From Actinostola sp. cb2023 (lineage: Eukaryota > Cnidaria > Anthozoa > Actiniaria > Actinostolidae), in NCBI GenBank assembly GCA_033675265.1, contig JAUJYZ010000583.1, forward strand, positions 62,001 to 126,000: a stretch of 64,000 bases of DNA, written 5' to 3'. Within the stretch, counting starts at the first letter, position 1, and each line of letters starts with the position of its first letter. The position numbers and the translations under genes were made by a program. Shown one piece after another: positions 23,205 to 34,135 of the stretch. The notes under the pieces are model-generated. The model did no database searches. It was not told the origin of the DNA and saw only the letters and a list, made by a program, of their open reading frames with translations.

Positions 23205-23777
23205 CTACCGTCAGATAACTCCAACACTGCTTCCAATCACAATCCAGGTTCTTTTCGTTGTGGACAAAACTGTTTAACTTGCCCTTACATTTCCGATAAC
23301 TGCACCCAATATACTTTTACTTCTACGGGTGAAACCAGAACCATTACTACACACATGGACTGTAACACAAAAAACGTCATTTACATGATTCAATGTACTA
23401 AATGTAACAAACAGTACATTGGTGAAACCAAACGTAGACTCAAAGACCGCTTCAACGAACATCGTAGGACAGTTGTAAAACCTTCTAGTAAATCTAAACC
23501 CACTACTGCATCTGAACATTTTCTATCCAACCCTGACCACTCTGCATCCAATATCCTTTTAATTCCTTTAGAACAAATTTTCTCTTCTCGTGATGCTATT
23601 CGCAAAGCCAAAGAAGCTTACCTCATAACACGTGCTAACACTCTTGAACCTAATGGCCTTAATAAACGCGATGAAACCTACTACATCGCCAGAAATTCCG
23701 GTCATCCTGAGCCGGAAGTGACGCAACGGTTTTCATTTGGAAGTATGACTTCGAGTGTCAGTCAAATTCGCTCCTAA
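23205..23777 (+). pseudogene. GIY-YIG endonuclease domain of Penelope-like element
   Basis: The frame is open from 23205, just after an in-frame TAG at 23202-23204, to a stop at 23777. It begins with the linker NPGSFRCGQNCLTCPYISDN, which carries paired cysteines. The nuclease follows: VIYMIQCTKCNKQYIGETKRRL (the two Tyr-bearing GIY-YIG strands), DRFNEHRR (the catalytic Arg region) and LEPNGLNKRDE. This domain nicks target DNA for retrotransposition of Penelope-like elements. All visible motif residues are kept, but the protein lacks the RT and starts after a stop, so it is a relic. The ATG at 23355 is internal. Confidence 0.8.
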
Positions 23778-24738
23778 ACACGTTCAAGAAGGCTGCTTTA
23801 GTGAATTAAACACCATTCGAATTGAAAACAACTAGCAAACTGTATGTGTAAGGTATATTTAGAGCTCAATATTATCGAATAAATATTTTAGAAGCGAAAT
23901 ACTGGCTCATGTCGACGAAATCAATGAATAGCACAGGGAGCCCAAGCGCCCTCAGGCCCGGACTCGGAGAAATCAAACTAATTTCGACGGTATGCCTGTG
24001 CTTTAACAGCTATCCCATGGATCTTTACGGCAAATGAAAGATGGATGTCTGAGCTTTAGTTTGATGCCAAACATGCAGCAGTTCGGTTAAAATGTCCAAG
24101 TTTCAAGGTTCATTACTTCACAAGATGACTCTATTACAACTCCCAAAAAGTGTAAAGTTTGAAGTCAAAAAGGAAAGGTTTATAGAGCAGTAAACCAGTT
24201 TAATTTAATGGATCTAGAAGAACTAATATGTCTATTATACGAATCCAACTGGGAAAATTTGATAAAGCAATGGATTATCTTGCAATCCGGCCAAGACTCA
24301 CATCGATTGAACCGATTGATGACCAATTTGTCAATGATTTGGTGATCATGTATGTCGCTTTGCGTGAGAATTGTAGTATTATAGAAAACTGAATAAAGAA
24401 AAGGTAAGGAACTTGATTTTGAATGTTATTTGTCTTCATATACGTTAAAATGATATCGAAGAAACTATATCCACCTGGGAAAATTAGAAATATTGAACGG
24501 GTACGATTATATTTGCTATGGTTTGAACAAACATATACATTTCTTTGTAAAAATTATTCGTGAATTTGATGCTCACTTGGGTGAAACCGCTGACTGGCTG
24601 CCGATCAGGATGTCCGGAATTTCTGGCCATGAATCAGTCACACCGTTATTTATCTTTCGCAATCATATTATGTTTCATTACGTCATTTCCTTTTTACCAT
24701 TATATTTAGTCAAGTCACTTGTAAAATCTCATATGCAC

Positions 24739-24767
24739 CTGATGAAGACTAGTATGGCTAGTCGAAA
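24739..24767 (+). ncRNA. Hammerhead-like stem-loop near the Penelope-like 3' end
   Basis: CTGATGA, then A, a 6 bp stem GACTAG/CTAGTC with a TATGG loop, then GAAA. This is the CUGAUGA-stem II-GAAA order of a hammerhead ribozyme core, reported in Penelope-like elements. The extra A before stem II departs from consensus, and I could not fit convincing stems I and III, so activity is doubtful. Confidence 0.45.
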
Positions 24768-26214
24768 TATTGTGCAAAATTAAATCCGAATAATTCTACG
24801 TCGTATTGGTTATTCTTCATTTAACCTATTTCTTAATTTGCGAACCAGTTAGATCATTGTTTGATCCGACGTATACCAGTGGAGTGTTGTTCGTGGCCGC
24901 TCATTTATAAACTTTCACATTATCTTAGCGGCCTGCACAGGGCGCATGCGCTGTAGAACCCAGTATGCTTTCTGAGGTCAACGACGTCCACGACGTTGAC
25001 GACGACGAACGCTTCTCATTTTTAGAGTCGGGTCTTCCACAGGAAGCCCGACTAAAAATGCAGTATGGTGTTGCTTAAATGCTAACACTATAACAATCTG
25101 GTCATAGACAGACAGCTAGACTTTCAGCAGTCAGTGATCACTTTTATTCTCACCATTGCATAAAGTTTGTACTGATATGCAGTAATTAATACAAATATGG
25201 ATGGATTCAATGAAATAGAGAATTGTGTTTGGTGTATAATATATACAATGTTAAATAACTATTTACTGGCCAGATATCAGGAAAGATGTCGAAGCCTCGT
25301 AGTACACTTGTAGAAGATAATGTTGTGTTGGATCCAGTAAATTTATACGGTTTGATTCATACAGTACATGTATGTTATAGTGTTCTGGGATAAAGTCATA
25401 GAGATTTTAACAATTACATTGCAGACTAACAGAAGTTGGTAACTCAAAACTCCTCTTCACCAAAAAAAAAAACAAGTACATGTAGAAATGATGTCTTGAT
25501 CCAGTGACGTGTGTGATATTTTCTGTTTACATTGAGGCAAAGCATTATAATGAAACTGTAATCCTGTCAGCATATATTATGGCAATGCCAGAGGGTATAT
25601 AAATGTTTTCAGCAGTCAGATGATGGCTTTGTAGCCGAATCAATAAAGCAGTTTCACATAACGGTGCTAAGCAGTGCTGAAGAGTCAAGACTGAGTCCAA
25701 TAAGGTAGACGTACATGTATATTGGACCGTTCAGTTGAACAAATATAATTTGATTCAGTAGTTGCCTCAATCCATTGACAATGGGCGATTGGTTTGGCGA
25801 AGACCAACGAGCTCGATCAGGCAGATAGGTCAGCGACAGCGTCTCTGTATCTGTATCTGGGATACTGTGTCTTTCAAAAGTATTCATGTACATGCTGTCT
25901 CCTTCGGTCAATTATCTGATCGTCTGTAGTACACCATTGTGGAACTGGACGCGACTGAGCACACAACAGCGCTGAAAAACTCATAAAACAACATTGTCTT
26001 CCCCTTGAAATGTCACTAAATTGTTCGTGACCCTGATGAATGCTTCCAGCAATGAATAAAGTTGCATTTGACATAATAGATTTGTAGAAAACAAACACTT
26101 TCCTGGCTTGAATCAGCGAAAAATAAACGATACTCCAACCCGGTATAAATCGATTGAACGTGTTGTGAGTGTGCGCTGATCAAAAGTACCGTGGGCTCAC
26201 AAAAATCATCTTCA

Positions 26215-26233
26215 CACACACACACACACACAA
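26215..26233. repeat. (CA)n microsatellite
   Basis: Short CA tract present in copy B but absent from the matching place in copy A (near 12365), so it expanded after the duplication. Confidence 0.7.
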
Positions 26234-26443
26234 ACTCCGTGAAATGCAGTCGTTGCATCCACATAAGTGCCCAGATCCCACACGACCACACATGACACAG
26301 GAACTCCGTCACGATTAGTTTCGCTGCTCGCTACGCTCGCAGCAAAAAGTTCGAAATGTTTTCATACTGCTTCAGGCTAATAAGCACACTAGTTAGATCC
26401 TAGAGAATATCATTTGTATTTCTATCAGATGTTAGTGGCTTAA

Positions 26444-26787
26444 GGCGCGGTAATACGAGCAACAAAATCGTGCATCTTGTCGCGCTACATTTTCAGATTG
26501 TTGCGTTGCAAGTTGCAGATCAATGTTTCTCGTATTACCATCGTTCGCGCAACTGGTCGCGCAACAAATTAAATTTTCGGTCATTTGTTGCAGGTTGCAA
26601 AACTTTGTTGCATGAAGTAGAAAGAGCTTCTACTTTGCGCAACAAAGTTTTGCATCCTGCAACACGAACATGTGTTGCGCGGCAAGTTGCGCGAACGATG
26701 GTGATACGAGAAACATTGCTCTGCAACTTGCAACGCAACAATGTTGCGCGACAAGTTGCACGATTTTGTTGCCCGTATTACTGCACC
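26444..26787. mobile_element. 344 bp palindromic element with TTAA duplications
   Basis: The arms read inward as GG(C/T)GC(G/A)GTAATACG and then GCAACAAAATCGTGCA, and pair almost end to end. TTAA flanks both sides (26440-26443 and 26788-26791). It is rich in GTTGCG/CGCAAC words. No coding capacity. Confidence 0.75.
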
Positions 26788-26893
26788 TTAAGCAAGATCT
26801 AGAACTCGTAACTTTATAATGTTCGTTTCATTATCGAGTTTGCAAGGAATTCTTTTTTATATTAAACGTACTTCGTTTCGTGTTGAAACTTAA

Positions 26894-27422
26894 AGGGCGA
26901 CTATTACGTAAATCGTTCAAAGTTTGATTTAGCTGAACTTCACTGAAATAATCTCAAAGACCCATACAATCACTGGTTGTTTTTTTTCTCAGACATTCCA
27001 ATGGAAAGTAATACATTTTTATTAATCTTTAGAGGTGTTAGTGACGTCACGTACTCAACCCAAACAATCAACATGGCTTCGCTCCATACATTTGTTCATG
27101 TTTAATGTCTTGGATTATTTTATTTCTATGAAGCTAAACGTTTGTGTGAAGGAGTTTTCTTACATTATTTGTGCTCAGGATTGATTGTCTGACCAGTTGT
27201 CTTCAATGCAGAGCTGTTATCTGAACAAACCGTTCAGATATTTTGATCACAAAAAAAGAAATGTATGCAGCTGAGATTGGGTTGAGTAAGTGACGTCACT
27301 GACACCTCTAAAGATTCATTAAAATATAGTACTTCCCTCTCCAATATTGAGAAAAGATTTTAACTAGTGATTATAAGACCCTTCGAGATTATTTCAATGA
27401 AGTTTCAGCTTAATGTCGTCCC
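26894..27422. mobile_element. Short relative of the 7.6 kb TTAA transposon
   Basis: Starts after TTAA (26890-26893) with AGGGCGACTATTACGT and continues with TTTAGCTGAACTTCACTG, TTAGTGACGTCA and ATTGATTGTCTGACCAGT, all found in order or inverted in 233-620. The right end is a degraded inverse (GAAGTTTCAGCTTAATGTCGTCCC). The element consists of terminal sequence only. Confidence 0.65.
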
Positions 27423-27829
27423 AGAATACTGTGTACGAAATGTTGTTCATAGTAAAAATTAAATACATCATAGATGTTCATTAACTATTGAACTTTAGTT
27501 ATTGGCTATATTTACACTTCCATGTTCGCCAGTATCGTCAATATAGAAGCTAGAGAAAACCACCCGGCAAAATATACTTGATACATGAATTGAAATTGGA
27601 AAGAACATCGTACCTCCAGAGCCCCGCGCGGGAAGTGCGAATTGGAGAAGAAGCTTGAAGTCAGTTGCGTCTTGAGTTGGAGTGGAAAGTGGAACCGTTG
27701 ACTGATCTAGCTCGAGACGAAGCCACGGGCATCACCAGCTGAAGGTCATAAGGGTCGGGCGTTTAGTTATCGAGCAGGACGTTTGGAAGCCATAAGAATC
27801 GATGAAAGCATAAAAGTGTAGAGCGTTGT
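27423..27829. other. Flank of the 68 bp array
   Basis: No recognised gene. A higher-GC stretch (27600-27830) leads directly into the first array unit. Confidence 0.35.
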
Positions 27830-29235
27830 GAAGACGACACTGTCTTGTTGCCAAGGCTACTATCGAGTGACGAAGAGGCATGGTTACTCAGCTTTGTGAA
27901 GACGACACTGTCCTGTTGCCAAGGCTTACCACCGAATGACGAAGAGGCATGGTTACTCAGCTTTGTGAAGACGACACTGTCCTATTGCCAAGGCTACCAT
28001 CGAGTGACGAAGAGGCATGGTTACTCAGCTTTGTGAAGACGACACTGTCCTATTGCCAAGGCTACCATCGAGTGACGAAGAGGCATGGTTACTCAGCTTT
28101 GTGAAGACGACACTGTCCTGTTGCCAAGGCTTACCACCGATGGTGACGAAGAGGCATGGTTACTCAGCTTTGTGAAGACGACACTGTCCTGTTGCCAAGG
28201 CTACCATCGAGTGACGAAGAGGCATGGTTACTCAGCTTTGTGAAGACGACACTGTCCTGTTGCCAAGGCTACCATCGAGTGACGAAGAGGCATGGTTACT
28301 CAGCTTTGTGAAGACGACACTGTCCTGTTGCCAAGCTTACCACCGAGTGACGAAGAGGCATGGTTACTCAGCTTTGTGAAGACGACACTGTCCTGTTGCC
28401 AAGTTTACCATCGAGTGACGAAGAGGCATGGTTACTCAGCTTTGTGAAGACGACACTGTCCTGTTGCCAAGGTTACCATCGAGTGACGAAGAGGCATGGT
28501 TACTCAGCTTTGTGAAGACGACACTGTCCTGTTGCCAAGGTTACCACCGAGTGACGAAGAGGCATGGTTACTCAGCTTTGTGAAGACGACACTGTCCTGT
28601 TGCCAAGGTTACCACCGAGTGACGAAGAGGCATGGTTACTCAGCTTTGTGAAGACGACACTGTCCTGTTGCCAAGGCTTACCATCGAGTGACGAAGAGGC
28701 ATGGTTACTCAGCTTTGTGAAGACGACACTGTCCTGTTGCCAAGGCTACCATCGAGTGACGAAGAGGCATGGTTACTCAGCTTTGTGAAGACGACACTGT
28801 CCTGTTGCCAAGGTTACCATCGAGTGACGAAGAGGCATTAGCCTACACAGGAGCTTTACTCAAAGCTTTCTTTGAAGACGACACTGTCCTATTTGCCTTT
28901 GTTACCACCGAGTGACGGAGAGGCATGGTTACTCAGCTTTGTGAAGACGACACTGTCCTGTTGCCAAGGAATTTACCATCGAGTGACATGCACGATTTGC
29001 TTATGGTTTTACTCAGCTTTGTGAAGACGACACTGTCCTGTTGCCAAGGCTACCATCGAGTGACGAAGAGGCACCGGGTTACTCAGCTTTGTGAAGACGA
29101 CACTGTACCTGTTGCCAAGGCTACCATCGAGTGACGAAGAGGCATGGTTACTCAGCGGTTGTGAGTTTGATTTTGTGAAGACGACACTGTCCTGTTGCCA
29201 AGGCTACCATCGAGTGACGAAGAGGCATTAGCCTA
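27830..29235. repeat. 68 bp tandem array, about 20 copies
   Basis: The unit contains GACGACACTGTCCTGTTGCC and ATCGAGTGACGAAGAGGCAT. Spacing of successive copies is 68 bp (for example 28261 to 28329). Since 68 is not a multiple of three, the Leu/Cys-rich frames across it shift every unit and are not coding. Units in the last third (28830-29235) are increasingly disturbed by short insertions. Confidence 0.9.
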
Positions 29236-29372
29236 CCTTCATTGGAAAATCTTTTTGAAGAGTCTATTCGTAGTTCCGTTCTTACGGTACCAAAACTAAC
29301 TTTAGCTGCAGCTTCAAAGTCCTTCAGAATTAATGACTATAAAACGGTCTTCCGTGTTATATTGAAGAAATA
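29236..29372 (+). other. Possible small exon after the array, unrecognised
   Basis: A plus-strand frame reading SLENLFEESIRSSVLTV then KLTLAAASKSF, ending in a TAG at about 29371, has protein-like composition. No start, splice site or family could be fixed, so it may be chance. Confidence 0.2.
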
Positions 29373-29560
29373 GAAAACGAGCGCGCGTGCTATGTGCAGA
29401 TTTATAGCACGCGGTGACTGATGAGAACACGAGAGAAGTGTTAAGAGAAGCACGACGCGTAGCGGAGTGCTTCTCAACACTTCTCGAGTGTTCTGATCAG
29501 TCTCCAAGTGCTATAAATCTGCGCATAGCACAGCGGACAAGTTTTTTATTTCTTTTATAA
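29365..29560. repeat. Foldback element
   Basis: GCTATGTGCAGATTTATAGCAC and GTGCTATAAATCTGCGCATAGC are inverted arms, with an inner pair AGAAGTGTTAAGAGAAGCAC / GTGCTTCTCAACACTTCT. Confidence 0.6.
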
Positions 29561-29793
29561 AATACAATTATGATTTTAAGGCAAGTTTTCAATTTTGTTC
29601 GTTACAAAAATGTTTGAATATCTGCGCGCGCGTGCTGTGTGCACTCATAAAGCACGCGGATTAATACGCATCCTTTGGCCAATCAGAGCGCGCGTTATAT
29701 CATAGTTATTTTATAAAGCCTGATCTAAACACGCGTGATGTTGGGAGAACACGAGAGATAGAGAGATAGAGAGAAGCGTAGAAAACCACGAGC

Positions 29794-30060
29794 CGTCAAA
29801 TCAAAATGGCATGCGATTCGACAACTTTTATCTCTGCCGTTAGCGGTGTTTTGACAGGAAAAACGTTTTGAAGAATGCTAGTTCTGTCAGAAAATTACAG
29901 AAGAATGCTTCTTACACTTCCTTTCGGTCAGTTTGTGTATCCTGTGAACATGAAAAGTGAGAAAAGCTGAGCTGATTCAACGAAGACAAATCGCCAACTT
30001 TTTGAAATAAGCTTACTTGACAACTTGAAGAATGAGCACGAAGTCAGGTAACCAAATATC
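29794..30060 (+). repeat. Dispersed repeat, second copy at 39926-40290
   Basis: AATCAAAATGGCA...GACAACTTTTATCT...TTGACAGGAAAAACGTTTTG through AGCACGAAGTCAGGTA is shared in the same orientation with 39926-40290. Neither copy keeps a frame. Confidence 0.65.
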
Positions 30061-30823
30061 CACATATTTTGTCGTATTCTGGTAAAAACGATGGACGTTT
30101 TTGAGACATTTGACGTGCTTTTTGTCTTTGACATATTTTACTAGAGATATGAATGTTCAGGCGCACATATACATTTGTCAATCGCTATGTTGTTTTGTGA
30201 GTATAAATGTGATACGGCTATTGTACTGTTCCTTGATATTTTCAGTCGTTAACTTGAGAAAATATTTGTAGCTATAGAATTCGGAAGAACGGTTAGTATG
30301 TGATTGAGAAAACTGAGCAGTTAGATTTAGTTTTCTTCGTTATTGTGGACAAAAGTGGACGATTCATCGCCTTTCTTGATGTGTTTCCAGGTTTTTTTTT
30401 TGAAGCTCCGTTAAAATTCTTATTTAACATTTTCGGTTTCAAAACAGCAAAATCACGTATAGATAGAACTTGAACTTGACTAAACAAGAAAAACTGTAAT
30501 TCTATGGCTTTTGTTGAAAACGAATTTATTTTATATAAAATGAAAACATGTTTAACAGCAAAAAAAATATATATTTGGTGTCGATCAAATCCACTGCATC
30601 GCTTCAAGGTCGTTCAAGGTCATGACGTAGCGTGTTTATATACTCTCACTCTAACTCAAAACGGTGTTTTGACCAATCACAGCGCGCGTTATATCTCAAA
30701 TTATTTTATTGTATAACTCATAATAATAATAATATAATAATAACAGGGAGGCCTGGGAGCAAATGTTCGGTTAAAATCGGAAGCGTCTTTGAGCTAATTT
30801 CAACTCCACACACCACTGTAGTT

Positions 30824-30907
30824 GCCTCGGTAGCTCATTTTAGAGAGGGTAGAGCACCTGTCATGCGAAAAATCGGGGTGTCGTGGGTTCGAATCCCGCT
30901 CGAGGCG
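30824..30907 (+). tRNA. tRNA-like sequence (pseudogene or SINE head)
   Basis: The acceptor arms GCCTCGG and TCGAGGC pair over seven bases with a terminal wobble. The D-stem GCTC/GAGC and T-arm GTGGGTTCGAATCCCGC are intact, giving a consensus B box (GGTTCGAATCC). A T8 tract follows eight bases after the acceptor and would end RNA polymerase III transcription. The D-loop has 15 nt, which is too long, and the anticodon stem does not close properly. It is therefore more likely a tRNA pseudogene or tRNA-derived SINE than a working tRNA. No isotype is assigned. Confidence 0.5.
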
Positions 30908-30975
30908 TCTGATTTTTTTTCCCCAAAACATTTGTTCTAGCTGTCTATATACTCATCATAATGACTTTATCAAGT

Positions 30976-31270
30976 ATTATCGAATTCATGAATAATTAAT
31001 GAGGGAAATACAATAGAAATCATAAGCGTAGCTGAGACATCTGTAAATCGTGCAAGAGATTCGTCCTCATTTGAATTCAACTTTAACTTGGATTTTCTCG
31101 TCTCCAAACTGTTTCCAAGTTTTTTTTTCCTCTCATCCAAATTATAGTAAAACATCCACTTATACATCGTTGGATTCGATAAAAAATATACAATATTCGC
31201 GTCCGATCTGTATGGGATATACAAACTCTCGCCTACGGCTCGAGTTTGCCGCTCATATTGTATATAGTAC
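30976..31270. repeat. Dispersed repeat with GAATTCATGAATAATTAATGAG end
   Basis: Shares its first 70 bp and the later TTCGCGTCCGATCT...GGGAT stretch with 55383-55615. The copies have diverged and have no coding frame. Confidence 0.55.
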
Positions 31271-31384
31271 ATATTAACAATAATAGTAACAATAATAATA
31301 ATATAGTAATAATGAAAAATAATAATAATAATGAATAATAATAATATCTAATAGTAGTAATAATAAGAATAAGAATAAGAATAG
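31271..31384. repeat. TAA/TAG microsatellite
   Basis: Impure (TAA)n with TAG and AAG variants, abutting the next MITE. Confidence 0.8.
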
Positions 31385-31517
31385 TAGAGTGATGGCACTA
31401 GAGTGATATTACTAGACACTAATTCCAGTTTGTGTTTCTGTTTGAAAAGTTTGATCTGACTGTTAGTCACTAACTAAGATTTTTTTGAAATTCACGGGTT
31501 GAAGTGCCATCACTCTA
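31385..31517. mobile_element. TAGAGTGATGGCACT MITE, copy 2 (diverged)
   Basis: Terminal TAGAGTGATGGCACT and CGGGTTGAAGTGCCATCACTC. The internal sequence runs in reverse order relative to copy 3. Confidence 0.65.
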
Positions 31518-31698
31518 ATCCAATATTTTGTCGTATAAGTAAAGACGATAGTAATTTGAGACAATAATAATAATAATAATGAGTAATACTGACTAGAATA
31601 TAATAATAATAACATATACTAATAATTTGTTGTTAATGAGTATAAATAATGATAATTGTAATAGTAATGATATTTTCAGACTTAGAAAAATATTTATA

Positions 31699-32187
31699 TA
31701 GAAAAGACAAACGTATGTGAAGAAAATTACGACGTTTCGACATCGTCCGATGTCATTATCAAGTGAGTTTAATTTGAATAGCAAATAAAATATAAAGGCA
31801 GTTCATGGTTGATTGAATTGTTACAGTAGAGTGAGTAAAGTAAATAGAACTTCAAAAAAAGTAAAGAGAACTTCATGGACTGACCACAGCCATACCACCC
31901 AATTGTTTCTCCATTTTGAAGAAATTAATGTAAAACTAAACTTGACTGTCTCCTGTACGAGATGCTTTTTATAAAGCAAAAATCGCCCACATTGAACGTT
32001 CAGTCGGACTCTGTTCGGGCCAAACTATTTACTTAATTTATCATTATTTACTTTACTCACTCAACTGTAACAATTCAATCAACCATGAACTGCCTTATAT
32101 TTTATTTGCTATTCAAATTAAACTCACTTGATAATGACATCGGACGATGTCGAAACGTCGTAATTTCCTTGCGTTTGTCTTTCTTAT
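31699..32187. mobile_element. 489 bp inverted-repeat element carrying two stem-loop motifs
   Basis: The arms of about 150 bp include AAGACAAACG, ACGACGTTTCGACATCGTCC, GAATTGTTACAG and the GAGTGAGTAAAGTAAAT tract, inverted at 32038-32187. Each arm carries TTGATAATGACATCG..CGATGTCGAAACGTC, the same kind of motif as at 24739, 39001 and 44468. It probably comes from head-to-head Penelope-like termini. Confidence 0.6.
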
Positions 32188-32265
32188 AAATAATAGTAAT
32201 AATAAGAATAACAATAATAAGAATAGTAATAAGAAGAAGAAGAATAGTAATAATAATAGTAATAA
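32188..32265. repeat. AAT/AAG microsatellite
   Basis: Impure triplet tract directly after the inverted-repeat element and before MITE copy 3. Confidence 0.8.
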
Positions 32266-32405
32266 TAGAGTGATGGCACTTAACCCGTGAAACAAAATCT
32301 AATAGTTAGTGACTAATAGTCAAATCAAAACAAAAGAAAACAATGGAATTAGTGTCTAGTAATATCTACTTGGTTAATATCTGTTTCATGGGTTAAGTGC
32401 CATTA
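32266..32405. mobile_element. TAGAGTGATGGCACT MITE, copy 3 (best preserved)
   Basis: About 140 bp, starting TAGAGTGATGGCACTTAACC and ending TTAAGTGCCATTAC. Inner pairs CCGTGAAACA and TGTTTCATGG extend the inverted termini. The unbroken left terminus is the reference for the nested case at 19313. Confidence 0.75.
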
Positions 32406-33097
32406 CCCAGACCACGGCAGCCGAGCAGCTTACAAATACTTGAAGCTTGCCCTCATCCTCAATATACACTGTGACCCCCGGCATATTCTCCCTCTTCCCC
32501 CGGGGGGTGGGGGTAGGGGTGTGCCGCCATGATTCCAAATACCTGACCCTATCCCAAACCTAAGCTTGAAAATCAATACCCTATCACAGACTAAAATTGA
32601 AAGTTCGTGACCAATGAAGTGAAGCTAATAATCTTTATGTTGCCGCTACGATCATTTATAAACATTAGAGATCTTCAAATGCTCGTAAAAATACAAAAAG
32701 AATGATAAATATTTGGTTGATTTCGCTGTAAAAAAAAACATACCTTATCCCAGTGCAAATGGGCAAAATATATACCCTATCCCAGACCTGAGAAGCTCGA
32801 AAACCATACCCTATCGGGCGACACATACCCGTATAGCTTATATAGGGGAGTACCCCCCCCCCCCCCCTCCCTTCTTTTAAATGTTCTAAAAATACATTGT
32901 TCCGCCAACTTTTTTTACTCTGACATTTTGAAAATGGGCGCGAAGATCTCGCCAAATCCATCCCGGCTAATTAACATATTTCGGAAGAAAAAGTGTTAAT
33001 CGGCGAGCATTCGGTTATAGGTTCGGGTATATATATTTAGAGGGGGCGGGCTTATATTAATGGCGGGGAAAGAGGGGTTCATATTTTAGATCGAGGG
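32406..33097. repeat. Degenerate CCCTATCCCAGACCTGA-type repeat region with poly-C
   Basis: Several imperfect copies of ATACCCTATCCCAGACC lie between 32540 and 32820, and a C-run at 32853-32866. No gene is visible. Related words occur near 20090-20220. Confidence 0.5.
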
Positions 33098-33180
33098 GCC
33101 TATATTTAGAGGGGCCTATATTTAGAGGGGCCTATATTTAGAGGGGCCTATATTTAGAGGGGCCTATATTTAGAGGGGCT
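33098..33180. repeat. 16 bp tandem repeat
   Basis: Five copies of GGGGCCTATATTTAGA in direct order. Confidence 0.9.
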
Positions 33181-34135
33181 TACAATCTGAATGTAACGTT
33201 ATACACACGCTGTGCTTGACCCAGGACAACTGAGAACGATCGACGTTTGTCCGTCAACAGATCCCAAACCTTGGCTGTACTAAACAGCACAGGATATTCT
33301 ATTTGCTAAGATAGGGAGATCGATTTAAATATTCCTTTATGAAGAATAATTCCAAAGTTGACAATTTTGAAAGATTGATATCCCAAAAATATTCAAGTGA
33401 ACGAAGGGATCGAGTGGAGAGTTTCAGTGAAGTTGCTCTGTAATGATAGGGATATCGAATTACGCGTCATTCACGCCGAACGGCCGCGTCCATTTCACCT
33501 CTCCAAAAAAATATGAAATTTACTGAATAAGTATTTATGGCTCCTTGAAAGAGTCAATAAATGTGGATTTGGAGTAATTGTCTGGTCAATAATTCAACAA
33601 TGTAGCGATTCATTTAAATCTCGGGTCATGTCGATGATGTCACGACCACAAGCCGAATTATAATTCAATTGATGAGAATGTGTGACTAGACGCCACAGCT
33701 GAATACGTTATGTCCTAGTAAAGACGCCGATCAATTTGGAGAACTGAATTAGCGGCCGTTCTGTACCTTAAAACACTAGTGTTCGGTGGAACAACTTCAC
33801 GTGCTGTCGCTCGTTTGGATATAATCTTTTCTTGGAGTTTTTTGTGCTGTATTTGGTAGATATCATTCACGAATATTGAAAACAGTTGGAGCTTACTACG
33901 ATTTTACTACACCATTGATAGAGGTCGTAAACCGTTTTACTACGAGTGTTTGGAAACTACAACGGGTCAAGACAAAAGTTCTGCTCGTACAAAATTACGG
34001 CAATTTCCGAGTGTGAGATACCGGCCGCTAGTTGGTGAAAATACAGTGGACATTTGTAGTGCATTTGTACTCAGTATTTATATTGCTTCACAACTAGACT
34101 ATAATTTTTGTGATCCGTATACTTCAACGTCAGTC
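33181..34135 (+). promoter_or_regulatory. Upstream region and probable 5'UTR of the CDK inhibitor gene
   Basis: No other gene or repeat was recognised. An E-box CACGTG lies near 33800, followed by TTTTGTGCTGTATTTGG. Transcription start and TATA element cannot be fixed from sequence alone. The reading frame stays open upstream of ATG 34136 back to 33950, but that stretch shows no conserved protein features. Confidence 0.35.

Larger units (their letters stand above)
23080..24830 (+). mobile_element. 5'-truncated Penelope-like retroelement
   Basis: The GIY-YIG endonuclease and its Cys-rich linker (CGQNCLTCPYI) are the C-terminal part of a Penelope-like polyprotein. A PLVAFRR motif in another frame (about 23158-23178) marks the normal upstream junction. 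No reverse transcriptase core is present, so the copy is truncated. About 1 kb of 3' non-coding sequence ends with the stem-loop motif at 24739-24767. Confidence 0.75.
22205..26345. repeat. Segmental repeat, copy B, split by a 2.7 kb insertion
   Basis: 22205-22345 and 25058-26345 match copy A (11230-12500). The interposed 22346-25057 begins near GACTAGACGCTC...GTCGGGCTTCT and ends near AGAGTCGGGTCTTCC...AGCCCGACT. It contains a foldback and a Penelope-like element. Confidence 0.65.

Noticed and set aside
29430..29450. CTGATGA in the foldback at 29.4 kb as a hammerhead core
   Set aside because: The downstream sequence lacks a stem II followed by GAAA.
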